Assembly (NCBI RefSeq): GCF_016648105.1 | Contig: NZ_JACVVE010000004.1 | Location: 1 to 64,000, forward strand | DNA from: Pseudomonas sp. S31 | GTDB taxonomy: Bacteria > Pseudomonadota > Gammaproteobacteria > Pseudomonadales > Pseudomonadaceae | Reading direction: 5' to 3' | Length of the DNA stretch: 64,000 bases | Shown: piece after piece, positions 33,659-42,231 of the stretch | Layout: every line of letters starts with the position of its first letter | How positions within the stretch are numbered: position 1 is the stretch's first letter | Translations under genes and position numbers: made by a program | Notes under the pieces: model-generated | Seen by the model: only the letters and a program-made list of their open reading frames with translations | The model's database searches: none | What the model was told of the DNA's origin: nothing

Positions 33659-34753
33659 TTATGCGACCGCTGGCACGGGCTGCTCCCCCGCCTCCAGCGC
33701 CCGCACCAGCGGCAGCACATGCTCGCCGAAATACGCTACTTCTTCCTGGAAATGCAGGAACCCGGACAGGATGAGGTCCACCCCGACGGCCTTCAGCGCG
33801 ACGATGCGCTCGGCGATCTGCTGCGGCGTGCCGATCAGGTTGGTCTTGAAGCCGTCGTTGTACTGCACCAGGTCCTCGAAGCTCGACTTGGCCCAGTTGC
33901 CCTCGCCCTCGGGGCTTGCAGAGCCGGCATGCTTGACCTCATGACCAAACGCCTTGACCGCCTCGGGGTTGGCCTTGTCGATGATCTCTTGCAACACCGC
34001 ACGCGCCTCTTGCTCGGTGTCGCGAGCGATGATGAAGGCATTGACGCCGATCTTGACCGAATGCCCGTTGGCCGCTGCCTTGGCGCGGATGTCATCGACC
34101 TGGGCCTTGATCCCCTCGACGGTGTTGCCATTGGTGAAGTACCAGTCCGACACCCGTGCCGCCATGTCGCGCGCCGCGCGCGAGCTGCCGCCCTGGAAGA
34201 TCTCCGGGTGCGGCTGCTGCAGTGGCTTGGGCCGCAGGGTGTAGTCACGCAAGCGATAGAAGTCGCCATTGAAGGTGAAGTTGTCCTCGGTCCAGACGCC
34301 TTTGAGGACACGAATGAATTCCTCGGAGCGGCGATAGCGCTCGTCGTGGTCCAGCCAGGGTTCGCCGATGGCGTGGAACTCGCCCTTGAACCAGCCCGAC
34401 ACCACATTGATGGCGATGCGGCCGTTGGTGAACTGGTCGATGCTCGCCAGCTGCTTGGCCGCCAGCGCCGGGTTCCAGGGGCCCGGCAGGATCGCGGCGA
34501 TGACCTTGAGCTTCTCGGTGGCCGCCAGCAGCGCGTGGCTGATGGTCACCGATTCGTGCTGGTTGTCGGCGCCGTAGCCTGCAGTGAAGCGGATTTGCGA
34601 CAGGGCGTAGTCGAAACCGGCCTGTTCGGCGATCTGCGCCAGCTTGCGGTTGTAGTCGATGTCCCAGCTGGTGCGCTGCTCGATGTTGCTGACCACCAGG
34701 CCACCGCTGACATTGGGGACCCAGTAGGCGAATTTGAGAGGGGTTTGGCTCAT
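33659..34753 (-). CDS. sfnG: FMNH2-dependent dimethylsulfone monooxygenase SfnG
   Basis: 364 aa luciferase-like (SsuD-family) flavin monooxygenase, start at the ATG 34751-34753 with AAGGAG upstream. It begins MSQTPLKFAYWVPNVSGGLV and has SQIRFTAGYGADNQHESV, ILPGPWNPALAAKQLASIDQ and QGGSSRAARDMAARVSDWYF, all close to SfnG. The enzyme breaks dimethylsulfone to methanesulfinate and formaldehyde, allowing sulfur scavenging during sulfate limitation. A strong sigma-54 promoter precedes it, in line with known SfnR-dependent control of sfnG in P. putida. No reductase partner lies next to it. Formaldehyde produced here could be oxidised to formate, the substrate of the Fds enzyme nearby, but linkage is only positional. 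Confidence 0.92.
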   Translation of the reverse strand: MSQTPLKFAYWVPNVSGGLVVSNIEQRTSWDIDYNRKLAQIAEQAGFDYALSQIRFTAGYGADNQHESVTISHALLAATEKLKVIAAILPGPWNPALAAKQLASIDQFTNGRIAINVVSGWFKGEFHAIGEPWLDHDERYRRSEEFIRVLKGVWTEDNFTFNGDFYRLRDYTLRPKPLQQPHPEIFQGGSSRAARDMAARVSDWYFTNGNTVEGIKAQVDDIRAKAAANGHSVKIGVNAFIIARDTEQEARAVLQEIIDKANPEAVKAFGHEVKHAGSASPEGEGNWAKSSFEDLVQYNDGFKTNLIGTPQQIAERIVALKAVGVDLILSGFLHFQEEVAYFGEHVLPLVRALEAGEQPVPAVA

Positions 34754-34796
34754 GGGGTGGCTCCTTGGCAGTTCCAGAATGGGTATTGGAGCCAGA

Positions 34797-34811
34797 GCAG
34801 CAACCGTGCCA
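34797..34811 (-). promoter_or_regulatory. sigma-54 promoter of sfnG
   Basis: Minus strand TGGCACGGTTGCTGC. It has GG and GC 12 bp apart in the exact -24/-12 geometry and differs from TGGCACG-N4-TTGC only at one position (CTGC). It is 44 nt upstream of the sfnG start. Confidence 0.85.
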
Positions 34812-34932
34812 GCTGATGAAAAGCTCATGAATCAACGAGATGAGAAAAACCCAGGCCGTGGTACATGCCCGACGGGCAACAGGGTGTTGGCTGGGTGTTT
34901 GGCTGGCAACAGTGGTGAGGCTGACAGGGGGC

Positions 34933-35190
34933 TGGCTTAGGATTTGTGGGGTGGCGGATATCGAGCGCCGCCCGCGCGGCGCTTCGCGGGTAAACCCGCT
35001 CCTACATTGGTTGCAACGTGCCGAACCTGTAAAGCCATGGTTGCCCGCCTTTGCGCCCGCCGAGGTATCGCGGCGGGCCCGGGAAATCTCACAGGCATTA
35101 TTGGCCCGAAACAATCTGTAGGAGCGGGTTTACCCGCGAAGCGCCGCGCGGGCGGCGCTCGATATCCGCCGCCCCACAAATCCCAAGCCA
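34933..35190. repeat. large inverted repeat: two 74-bp REP-derived arms
   Basis: Arm 34933-35006 is repeated in inverted form at 35117-35190 with two mismatches, separated by 110 bp of unrelated sequence. Each arm contains the REP motif (GCGGGTAAACCCGCTCCTACA) and an internal palindrome CGCCGCCCGCGCGGCGC. It sits between sfnG and the bcs relic. Confidence 0.9.
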
Positions 35191-35202
35191 ACCCACCCAG
35201 CC

Positions 35203-36330
35203 TCAACGAAAATCCGCATACGGCTTGAGCGGATTCACCGGCAACGGCAGATTCCCCTGCCACACATCGAAGCTATACCGCAGGTACATCAACACGCGGT
35301 TAGGCGCATAGTCCTCGCTGCGCTGGGCCGTGAAGCCGCCGCCCAACACCCAATGGTCATCCAGCCGCCGCTCGACGAACGCCTGGGCCATGTAGCCCAC
35401 GCCGCTATTGTTATCCCCACCCCGCATCCCGCCGATATTGCTCGACACCAGCAGCGGGTACTGGGCGAGGATATCGTCGTTCACCGAGTCCAGCGGGAAC
35501 GCCCGTTCGGCGTCACTGCGCGCCCACGAATAGCCCAGCGACCCTTCCAGGTACACCGACCAGTCGGCATTGCGCCAGGCATAGCTGACCGGCAGACCCA
35601 GCGACACATAGCGCTGCGGGCTGTAGTAACCACCCTGGCCGAGGGTATAGCCGCCCAGGTCGCGGTCCAGCCGGTGCCGAGGGTCTTGCCGCTGTAGTTG
35701 AGGCCACCGAGGATGTTCTGCTCCTCGAAACCCAGCGGCGAAGTGCCGATGTCGGCGCTGAAGCGGTCGGTCTGCCAGCCCACGGCCAAGGTGGTGCCAT
35801 CGGCGCTTTCCGAACCACCAGGGCAGCCTGCGGGCACCTCGCCGGATGCCGTGCGGCCACGGAACGAGCAACTGCCAAAGGCCTCGCGGTGCAGGCCGTC
35901 GGCATCGGTGTCGAAGCACTCGGCGACCATTTCGTCCCAGCCCTTGAGCGAGACACGAATCACCCACAGCGCGCGATCGCCGCCGCGCACCCGTGGCGCA
36001 TCCTTGAGCAGGGCCAGGATCATCTGCACCGGCGCCTGCGGCTTGAGGTCGAACAACCCGAGACGCCCAGGCCCTTGTGCCGGATCGATGGTCGCGACCA
36101 GCTCACGGGCTGAACCGGCGGCATTGACCAGCACCGCACGCACCGAACCCGGCTGCCCGGCCAGCACCTGGCGACTCAGGCGGTCGGCGGTCTCCTGGGT
36201 TTCGCAGGTCAGCCAGTAGAGGCCACCGACGCGCATACCCGCTTGTCTCTCGGGCAGCCCGGGCACGGCCAGGGTCGATGCAAACAAAGCGGGCCACCTC
36301 CAGATGGCAAGGTCCGTCCAGGCGCCGCAC
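35203..36330 (-). pseudogene. decayed cellulose locus: bcsE N-terminus fused to bcsC C-terminus
   Basis: The minus strand holds parts of two cellulose-synthesis genes in shifted frames. At the upstream end the product reads like the start of BcsE (GGLYWLTCETQETADRLS, and DPAQGPGRLGLFDLKPQ against the E. coli BcsE pattern). It continues into BcsC-like outer-membrane sequence (TDRFSADIGTSPLGFEEQNI). At about 35665 the frame shifts and sequence is missing. The other frame then gives the BcsC end: YTLGQGGYYSPQRYVSLGLP, then DHWVLGGGFTAQRSEDYAP to the stop at 35203. Intact BcsC has ~100 further residues between these two parts, so this is a deletion, not a lone sequencing slip. No bcsA, bcsB or bcsZ remains here. 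Confidence 0.75.
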
Positions 36331-36549
36331 GGATTCCTGCTAAAACAGGTGCGGCGATGAGGTTCCGTTACCCAGATGAATGTAGACGTATTCCTGCGCT
36401 TTGCATGGCAGGGGGCAGGATAGCGGCCCTGCCGCGGCGCCATGACGCGTGGGCAATTACCGCGCCCTGGCTAAAGCCTCGGCGCCGGGCTTCGTCATCT
36501 CTAGGCCGGTGCTCGCCAAGCGCCGTCCGTTCATTTCTGGAGATAGACC

Positions 36550-36999
36550 ATGCTTCGCACTGCCGCAGCCCTGGCTGCACTGACGCTTTCCGGTTTCGCC
36601 TTCGCCGACACCTCGTGCTCGGTGACCATCCATGGCACCGACCAGATGACCTACGACCTCAAGACCATCGCCGTGCCCGCCAGCTGCAAGCAGTTCCAGG
36701 TGACCCTGGAGCACCCTGGCAGCCTGCCGAAGAACGTCATGGGCCATAACTGGGTGCTGACCCGCAATGACGACCTCAAAGGCGTGGTCGACGATGGCGC
36801 CAAGGCGGGCGAAAGCAACGACTACATCAAGCCGGGCGACGCCCGGGTGCTGGCGCATACCAAGCTGATTGGCGGTGGCGAGAAAGCGACGGTGACCCTG
36901 GACACCGCAAAGCTGAGCAAGGGTGATGACTACGTGTTCTTCTGCTCCTACCCATTCCACGCCACCATGATGAAGGGCACCTTGACCCTTAGCGACTGA
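36550..36999 (+). CDS. azu: azurin (blue copper protein)
   Basis: 149 aa: Sec signal peptide of ~19 residues (ends FAFA), then a mature cupredoxin of ~130 residues. The Cu ligands are readable: His in MGHNW, then Cys, His and Met in FCSYPFHATMM, as in the azurin C-terminal loop. It carries single electrons in the periplasm. A GGAGA ribosome site precedes the ATG. It lies between the bcs relic and pvdP and shows no sign of belonging to either. Convergent with pvdP, with a hairpin between. Confidence 0.95.
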   Translation: MLRTAAALAALTLSGFAFADTSCSVTIHGTDQMTYDLKTIAVPASCKQFQVTLEHPGSLPKNVMGHNWVLTRNDDLKGVVDDGAKAGESNDYIKPGDARVLAHTKLIGGGEKATVTLDTAKLSKGDDYVFFCSYPFHATMMKGTLTLSD

Positions 37000-37009
37000 G
37001 CGCAAGGCG

Positions 37010-37035
37010 CGGTGGTCCCCACGGGGTGACCACCG
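37010..37035. terminator. hairpin between convergent azurin and pvdP genes
   Basis: 8-bp stem CGGTGGTC / GACCACCG with a 10-nt loop in the 45-nt gap between two converging genes. No T-run, so moderate support only. Confidence 0.4.
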
Positions 37036-37044
37036 GGGCCAGGA

Positions 37045-38652
37045 TCAGAGCCCGTCGCGGCGCGGGCCGGGGGCCAGGTAGCGGGCGAACCAGGGGCGGC
37101 TCTGGGGCACGCGCTGCATCAGCCGGTCGGCCTCTTGCTCGGGGCTGAAGATCACCTGCAATGCCAGCTTCATGGTTTCGATGTCCAACTCGCTGCCGCC
37201 CCCGTTGGGCTTGCCCCAGGCGCCACAGCCCTGGCTCGAAGGCCCCAGCCACGGATCGGCCACGCAGACCCAGCGCCCCGGCGCGAACCAGGGAATGCCC
37301 TTGACCGTCATCTGCCGCACTTCGCCCGGGTGGGCCTGTTCATGGGCCAGGAACCAGTCGTTGATACGGTCGTCGATCCAGCCATGAAACGCCCAGAACA
37401 CCGGATTGACATGGGACGAGAACGGATCGCCGAGAAAATCGTTCTCGGCATCGAACCAGCGCTCGGCGAAGTCATAATTGCGCCGTGCGTAGGGCATCGG
37501 CCAGCCGGTCTGCGGGTCGCGGCCCATGGCTGCCCAGCGCATGTGCAACCAGTCGTGGATGCCCAGCTCGATGCGCGAGCCCAACTCGCCCAGGCACAGG
37601 GTGCTCAGGTATTCCGGGTCATGCAGCTGCGATTCCCACAGCTGGAAGTTGGCATACAAGCCCTCGCGGCTCTTGATGTGATAGAGCCACTGATCGAAGT
37701 GCCCATCGCCATTGGCCTGCCAGGTCGGCGGCACGCTGTAGCCGCTGCGGTTGCTCACGTAGTCGGCGAACGCCTGGGCGTTCTCGCTTACATAGGGCCG
37801 CGGCGTTGGCAGGCTCGGCCACGAGCGCAGGTCCTGGACCTCACGTACGCCGTGCAGCATATGCCGGTGCATGAACAGGAAGTCTTCGCCCGAACCATTG
37901 CGGTGGCGGTCATGGCCACGGGCATTGCGTTCCTTGCCCAGTGGCCCGGCCTGCCAACCGAGGGCGCGCACGGCCTGGCGGCGTGACTCGTCGATACGGT
38001 GCCAGCGGTCGCGCGCGGCATGCCACAGCTGATGGAAGTAGCGCCACCCTGGCGAGACCAGGCGCTCATGCAGCGCAGGCACGTAGGCCAGCCGCTCACG
38101 CGCCTGCACGAAGGGTCGACGCTTGGCGACGAACCGCGCCTGAGGCCCGGAGTACCCGGCTTGGCCCCCTGCCAGCCGGACCTGGCCACTGATCGTCGCC
38201 TCACCGCCCCCCTGGCTCCACACCGTCCAGATCTCATCGAGCACCGCCTCGCAGTCATACCCCTGGCCAGCGCTGCCGACCAGCTTGAAGCGCAGGTGCG
38301 GCAGGCGCTCGGCGGCCAGCCGGCCATATACCTGCAAGCCCTCGCCATACGGCGGCACGCCCAGCAAACCCCGCACCGCCCGTGCCCCCTGGCCCACGTC
38401 CAGCAGCAGTTGCAGTGGCCGCGCCAGTTCGCCAAGCGCCTGCTCGCCCCCTACCATGTGCCAGTCCCAGATCCCGGCCAGGCGCTCGCCCAGCAGCGCA
38501 TTGGGCAGGTCGGCGACCTGCACCGACGGCTCGTCGGAAGCGAGTTCGGCTTCCTGGGCGGCGACCCATTTCTGCCGGGCGTAATACCCTGCGGGCAGCA
38601 GTACGCCGGCGGCCCCAAGACCTGCCAGCAATCCTCGACGTGACACCTTCAT
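37045..38652 (-). CDS. pvdP: PvdP, periplasmic tyrosinase of pyoverdine maturation
   Basis: 535 aa with a twin-arginine signal (SRRGLLAGLG, residues ~4-13). The C-terminal tyrosinase-like part has the paired-histidine sites for a dinuclear copper centre: HRHMLHG (about residue 260), GIHDWLHMRW (about 367) and NPVFWAFHGWIDD (about 420). PvdP oxidises ferribactin to dihydropyoverdine in the periplasm, closing the chromophore. The length and the N-terminal beta-domain are as expected. It is divergent from pvdM. The promoter on this side contains its own IS box (38687-38710), so iron-starvation sigma control is likely. Confidence 0.93.
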   Translation of the reverse strand: MKVSRRGLLAGLGAAGVLLPAGYYARQKWVAAQEAELASDEPSVQVADLPNALLGERLAGIWDWHMVGGEQALGELARPLQLLLDVGQGARAVRGLLGVPPYGEGLQVYGRLAAERLPHLRFKLVGSAGQGYDCEAVLDEIWTVWSQGGGEATISGQVRLAGGQAGYSGPQARFVAKRRPFVQARERLAYVPALHERLVSPGWRYFHQLWHAARDRWHRIDESRRQAVRALGWQAGPLGKERNARGHDRHRNGSGEDFLFMHRHMLHGVREVQDLRSWPSLPTPRPYVSENAQAFADYVSNRSGYSVPPTWQANGDGHFDQWLYHIKSREGLYANFQLWESQLHDPEYLSTLCLGELGSRIELGIHDWLHMRWAAMGRDPQTGWPMPYARRNYDFAERWFDAENDFLGDPFSSHVNPVFWAFHGWIDDRINDWFLAHEQAHPGEVRQMTVKGIPWFAPGRWVCVADPWLGPSSQGCGAWGKPNGGGSELDIETMKLALQVIFSPEQEADRLMQRVPQSRPWFARYLAPGPRRDGL

Positions 38653-38686
38653 CCACTGTACTCATGACGTGACTACTGCAGCGAAA

Positions 38687-38710
38687 ACGAATGGTTGCCG
38701 GGGCGATTTA
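38687..38710 (-). promoter_or_regulatory. IS box (iron-starvation sigma) for pvdP
   Basis: On the minus strand TAAAT, exactly 16 nt, then CGT. This is the -35/-10 pattern recognised by PvdS/PfrI-type sigma factors. It is 34 nt before the pvdP start and 8 bp from the opposite-facing box. Confidence 0.85.
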
Positions 38711-38718
38711 GGGATTTG

Positions 38719-38742
38719 TAAATTCTGTCGCAGTCAGCTCGT
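38719..38742 (+). promoter_or_regulatory. IS box (iron-starvation sigma) for pvdMO-ptaA-pvdEF
   Basis: On the plus strand TAAAT, exactly 16 nt, then CGT, about 50 nt before the chosen pvdM start. The two boxes face away from each other in the 140-nt pvdP-pvdM gap, so one sigma factor would switch on both sides. Confidence 0.87.
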
Positions 38743-38792
38743 TTCACCCAACAAGTTCGAACGGCATGGGGCCGTCCTGCAAGCGGGTCGAA

Positions 38793-40175
38793 ATGGCAAT
38801 GACGAAACACCGGATTTTATCGCGCAAGTGGCCATGGCTGGTGGCCTTGGTCGTTCTGCTGACAGCCGCAGGCGCCGGTGCCTGGTGGTACTGGGTGTAC
38901 CTTCCCACCTCGCGTTCCAACCTCGCTATCGAGCACCGGGCCAACGCCTTGCAAGAGCGCATCCTGGCGCTTGATGCCCATCTGGACGTGCCCCTGAACT
39001 ATGGCAGCGAAGGCCGTGAAGCCGACCGCGATGGCCCGACCCAGTTCGACCTGGTCAAGGCCGGCAAAGCCCGCCTGCGCGGGGCCAGCATCGCCCTCTG
39101 GTCATGGCCGGAGTTCTGGAGCGGGCCGAACTGGCCGCACCGCCCTACCGAAGGCTTCCAGGCCGCCATGGCCAACGAGCTGGAGGTGCGTTACAAGATC
39201 GTCACCGGCATCGCCCGGGACTTCCCCAACCAGGCCGGCATCGCCTACAGCCCTGCGGACTTCCGCCGCCTGGCCGGCGAAGGCAAATTCGCCATCATCC
39301 TCAGCATGCTCAACGCCGCGCCCCTAGGCGACGACATCGACAAGCTCGACCTGTGGGCCGCGCGCGGCGTGCGGGTATTCGGCCCCGGCTACGTGGGCAA
39401 CAACAGCTGGGTCGACTCCGCCCGCCCACTGCCCTTCCTCGGTGACTCGGTCGACCCGCTGGGCGGCCTTTCCGACATCGGCCGCCGCGCCGTGGCCAAG
39501 CTCAACGACTTGGGCATCGTCATCGACGTGTCGCAGATGTCCAGCCAGGCCCTGGCCCAGGTCGCCAAACTCAGCCGCGCGCCGGTGATCGCCTCGCACA
39601 CCGGCGTGCAGGGCATGATGGATATCCGCCGCAACCTCAGCGACGCCGACCTTGCCGCCATCAAGGCCACCGATGGCGTGGTCAACATCGTCGCCTATTC
39701 CAAATACCTCAAGCCGTTCTCCCGCGAGACCATCGCCAGGATGAACGAGCTGCGTGCCCGCTATGGCCTGCCCGACGTGCAGAACCAGACGCAGATGGGC
39801 ACCACCACCGACCCGGTGTTCTCGATCTGGTCGGAAAAGAAGTTCGGCGAATTCCTCACGCCCTTCTACGACATCCTGCGCCAGGAGCCCGAGGCGACCC
39901 TGGCGGACTATGTCGACTCCATCGACTACGCGGTGAAGAAGGTCGGTATCGACCACGTCGGCATCAGTTCGGACTTCAACGACGGTGGTGGCGTGATCGG
40001 CTACCAGAACGTCGGCGAGAGCCGCAACGTGACTGCCGAACTCATGCAGCGCGGTTACTCCGACGAGGACATCGCCAAGCTCTGGGGCGGCAACTTCCTG
40101 CGTGCCTGGGAAGCCGCCCAGAAGGCCGCCAAGCCGGCCGCCACTCCTGTCGCTCACCTGCAAGGACATCCATGA
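38793..40175 (+). CDS. pvdM: PvdM, periplasmic dipeptidase-like pyoverdine maturation protein
   Basis: 460 aa from the ATG at 38793 (another in-frame ATG at 38799; 38766 would add nine residues). The N-terminal membrane anchor spans residues ~10-32. The rest is a membrane dipeptidase (M19) fold: LDAHLDVPLNY (about residue 59) with the HxD metal site, IASHTGVQG (about 267) and GIDHVGISSDFN (about 386). PvdM is needed for oxidation of ferribactin in the periplasm, but whether it is a peptidase there is unsettled. First gene of the rightward operon. Its last codons overlap pvdO by ATGA. Confidence 0.92.
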   Translation: MAMTKHRILSRKWPWLVALVVLLTAAGAGAWWYWVYLPTSRSNLAIEHRANALQERILALDAHLDVPLNYGSEGREADRDGPTQFDLVKAGKARLRGASIALWSWPEFWSGPNWPHRPTEGFQAAMANELEVRYKIVTGIARDFPNQAGIAYSPADFRRLAGEGKFAIILSMLNAAPLGDDIDKLDLWAARGVRVFGPGYVGNNSWVDSARPLPFLGDSVDPLGGLSDIGRRAVAKLNDLGIVIDVSQMSSQALAQVAKLSRAPVIASHTGVQGMMDIRRNLSDADLAAIKATDGVVNIVAYSKYLKPFSRETIARMNELRARYGLPDVQNQTQMGTTTDPVFSIWSEKKFGEFLTPFYDILRQEPEATLADYVDSIDYAVKKVGIDHVGISSDFNDGGGVIGYQNVGESRNVTAELMQRGYSDEDIAKLWGGNFLRAWEAAQKAAKPAATPVAHLQGHP

Positions 40176-41050
40176 ATCGCCTGAACCTGTTGTGTGCTCT
40201 AGGTTGTTTGTCGCTGTCGGCCCCTGCCATGGCTGCCGACCCGGTGGAACCGGGCAAGGTCTTCACCGACTGCAAGAAAGATTGCCCGGAAATGGTGGTG
40301 TTGCCTGCCGGCAGTTTCGTCATGGGCACCCCGGATGACGAGGTCGGCAAGCAGGACGACGAAGGCCCGCTGCACACCGTCACCTTCACCCGCCCGTTCG
40401 CGGTCAGCCGCTTCACCATCACCGCCGAGCAATGGCAGGCCTACGCCAAGGCCACCGGTACGGTATTGCCCGACGGCGACCTGCGCCCCGGGCGCCTGTG
40501 CCAGAACGGCAAGCCGCACTACGACCAGGGCCCACGCCAACCGGCGGTGTGCATGACCTGGTTCGAGGCGCGCGACTACATCGCCTGGCTGGCCAAGACC
40601 ACCGGCAAGCCCTACCGCATGCTCAGCGAGGCGGAGCGCGAGTATGCGGCCCGCGGCGGCTCCAAAGGCTCGTTCCCCTTCCCGTTCGACAAAGAGGGCG
40701 AATACTCGATCAGCAAGCACGCCAACGTCTATGGCCCTGCCGACGGGTTCTCGTTCACCTCGCCGGTGGGCAGCTTCGCGCCCAACGCCTTCGGCATGTA
40801 CGACATGCACGGCAACGTCTACGAGTGGGTGGAAGACTGCTGGCACACCGACTACGTCGGCGCGCCCACCGATGGTAGCGCCTGGACCACCGGCGGCACC
40901 TGCGAGCATCGGCAGATCCGCGGCAACGACTACAGCGAGCCGGCGATCTTTTCGCGCTCGGGCAACCGCAACGAACGCAAACCCGAAGTACGCGGTGACT
41001 GGTTGGGCTTTCGCGTAGCGCGCGATCTCGACGGTGCCAAAGAGGATTGA
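40172..41050 (+). CDS. pvdO: PvdO, formylglycine-generating-enzyme-like chromophore oxidase
   Basis: 292 aa with a Sec signal of ~21 residues (MNRLNLLCALGCLSLSAPAM). The body is an FGE-sulfatase domain with MVVLPAGSFVMGTPDDE, PYRMLSEAEREYAARGG, GMYDMHGNVYEWVEDCW and FSRSGNRNERKPEVRGDWLGF. In P. aeruginosa and P. fluorescens PvdO finishes the fluorophore by oxidising dihydropyoverdine. It starts within the pvdM stop codon and is followed by ptaA 18 nt later. Confidence 0.93.
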   Translation: MNRLNLLCALGCLSLSAPAMAADPVEPGKVFTDCKKDCPEMVVLPAGSFVMGTPDDEVGKQDDEGPLHTVTFTRPFAVSRFTITAEQWQAYAKATGTVLPDGDLRPGRLCQNGKPHYDQGPRQPAVCMTWFEARDYIAWLAKTTGKPYRMLSEAEREYAARGGSKGSFPFPFDKEGEYSISKHANVYGPADGFSFTSPVGSFAPNAFGMYDMHGNVYEWVEDCWHTDYVGAPTDGSAWTTGGTCEHRQIRGNDYSEPAIFSRSGNRNERKPEVRGDWLGFRVARDLDGAKED

Positions 41051-41068
41051 CCCCAGAGGAGACGTACC

Positions 41069-42178
41069 ATGACTGCCCTAAGCCGACGCCACTTCGTCGC
41101 CAGCGCCACCCTGGCCAGCCTCGCTCCCGCCCTACCCGCCTGGGCTGCGCAAGGCGCCGCGCCGGCGACCGTGGCGCCGCTCGCGGGCGATGACAGCGTA
41201 CGCCTGGACTACAACGAAAGCCCTTATGGGCCGAGCCCGGCGGCGATCGAGGCCATGGAACGCGGCGCCCGCCACAGTGGGCGCTATGAGTATGAACAAC
41301 AGGTGCAGCTGATCGAGCTGTTCGCCGAGCAGAACCAGATCCCGGCGGACCACGTCGGGGTGTTCAGCGGCTCGCGCGCCCCCTTGCAGTGCGCCCTGGC
41401 AGGCTACGCCGGCAAACGCAGCGTGGTCACCGGCGCGCCCACCTATGATTCGGTGGCCGCCGGGGCCAAGGCCCTCGATACGGCCGTGCACGAGGTGCCC
41501 CTGGACGCCCGCCACGCCCACGATGTGCGCGGCATGCTGGCCGCCGACGCCCAGGCCGGCGTGCTCTACCTGTGCAACCCGAACAACCCGACCGGCACGC
41601 TCACCCCCCGCGCCGACATCGAGCACCTGGTCGCACACAAGCCCGCCGGCTGCCTGGCGATCATCGACGAGGCCTATATCCATTTTTCCGACGCCCCACC
41701 CTGCCTGGACCTGGCGGTGCAGCATGACGACGTGCTGGTACTGCGGACCTTCTCCAAGCTGTATGGCATGGCCGGCGCGCGTTTGGGCCTGGCCATCGGC
41801 AAACCTGACGTGCTGGAGGCGCTGCAACGCTTCAATGGCCGCAACTTCGTCAGCCTGGCCGCCGCCCTGGGGGGTATCGCCAGCCTGCAACAGGCCGACC
41901 TGGTGGCCGAACGCAAGCGCATCAACCGCCAGGTCCTCGACGGCGTCCTCAAGCGCCTGCGCGCTGCCGGCTACCGCTGTACCGAAGCCCAGGCCAACTG
42001 CTTCATGGTCGCCCTCGGGCGCCCTGCCGCGCCGGTCATCGAGGCACTTGAGCAACGTGCGGTGCGCGTGGGGCGGGTGTTCGCCGCCTGGCCAAACTGG
42101 ATGCGCGTCAGCGTCGGTACCGAGCAACAGATGCGCGCGTTCGAGCAGTCCTTCTTCCGCGTCATGCAACACGCCTGA
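41069..42178 (+). CDS. ptaA: periplasmic PLP aminotransferase, PtaA-like
   Basis: 369 aa with a twin-arginine signal (SRRHFVASATLASL, residues 5-18) and a cleavage site near AWA. It has the histidinol-phosphate-aminotransferase-like fold: CNPNNPTG (about residue 169), DEAYIHF (about 200) and the PLP lysine in RTFSKLYGMAGARLG (about 230). It occupies the pvdN position between pvdO and pvdE, but it is not PvdN-like in length or type. A periplasmic HisC-like transaminase in a pyoverdine operon matches PtaA of P. fluorescens, which turns the chromophore-linked Glu into alpha-ketoglutarate. Strong ribosome site GAGGAGA before the ATG. Confidence 0.75.
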   Translation: MTALSRRHFVASATLASLAPALPAWAAQGAAPATVAPLAGDDSVRLDYNESPYGPSPAAIEAMERGARHSGRYEYEQQVQLIELFAEQNQIPADHVGVFSGSRAPLQCALAGYAGKRSVVTGAPTYDSVAAGAKALDTAVHEVPLDARHAHDVRGMLAADAQAGVLYLCNPNNPTGTLTPRADIEHLVAHKPAGCLAIIDEAYIHFSDAPPCLDLAVQHDDVLVLRTFSKLYGMAGARLGLAIGKPDVLEALQRFNGRNFVSLAAALGGIASLQQADLVAERKRINRQVLDGVLKRLRAAGYRCTEAQANCFMVALGRPAAPVIEALEQRAVRVGRVFAAWPNWMRVSVGTEQQMRAFEQSFFRVMQHA

Positions 42179-42231
42179 ACCGACTTTCCGTCAAGGAGCC
42201 CCGAATTGATGAAGCCCAGCGAGATCTCGAC

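Noticed and set aside
34933..35190. Possible CRISPR or att site
   Set aside because: It is one inverted pair, not a spaced direct-repeat array, and no integrase or cas gene is near.
35203..36443. Two separate overlapping genes in this stretch
   Set aside because: Each frame carries only part of BcsE/BcsC homology and neither has a proper start, so one decayed locus explains both.
37045..38652. Frame on the plus strand opposite pvdP (37135-37986)
   Set aside because: Antisense shadow; the Tat signal and copper-site histidines lie on the minus strand.
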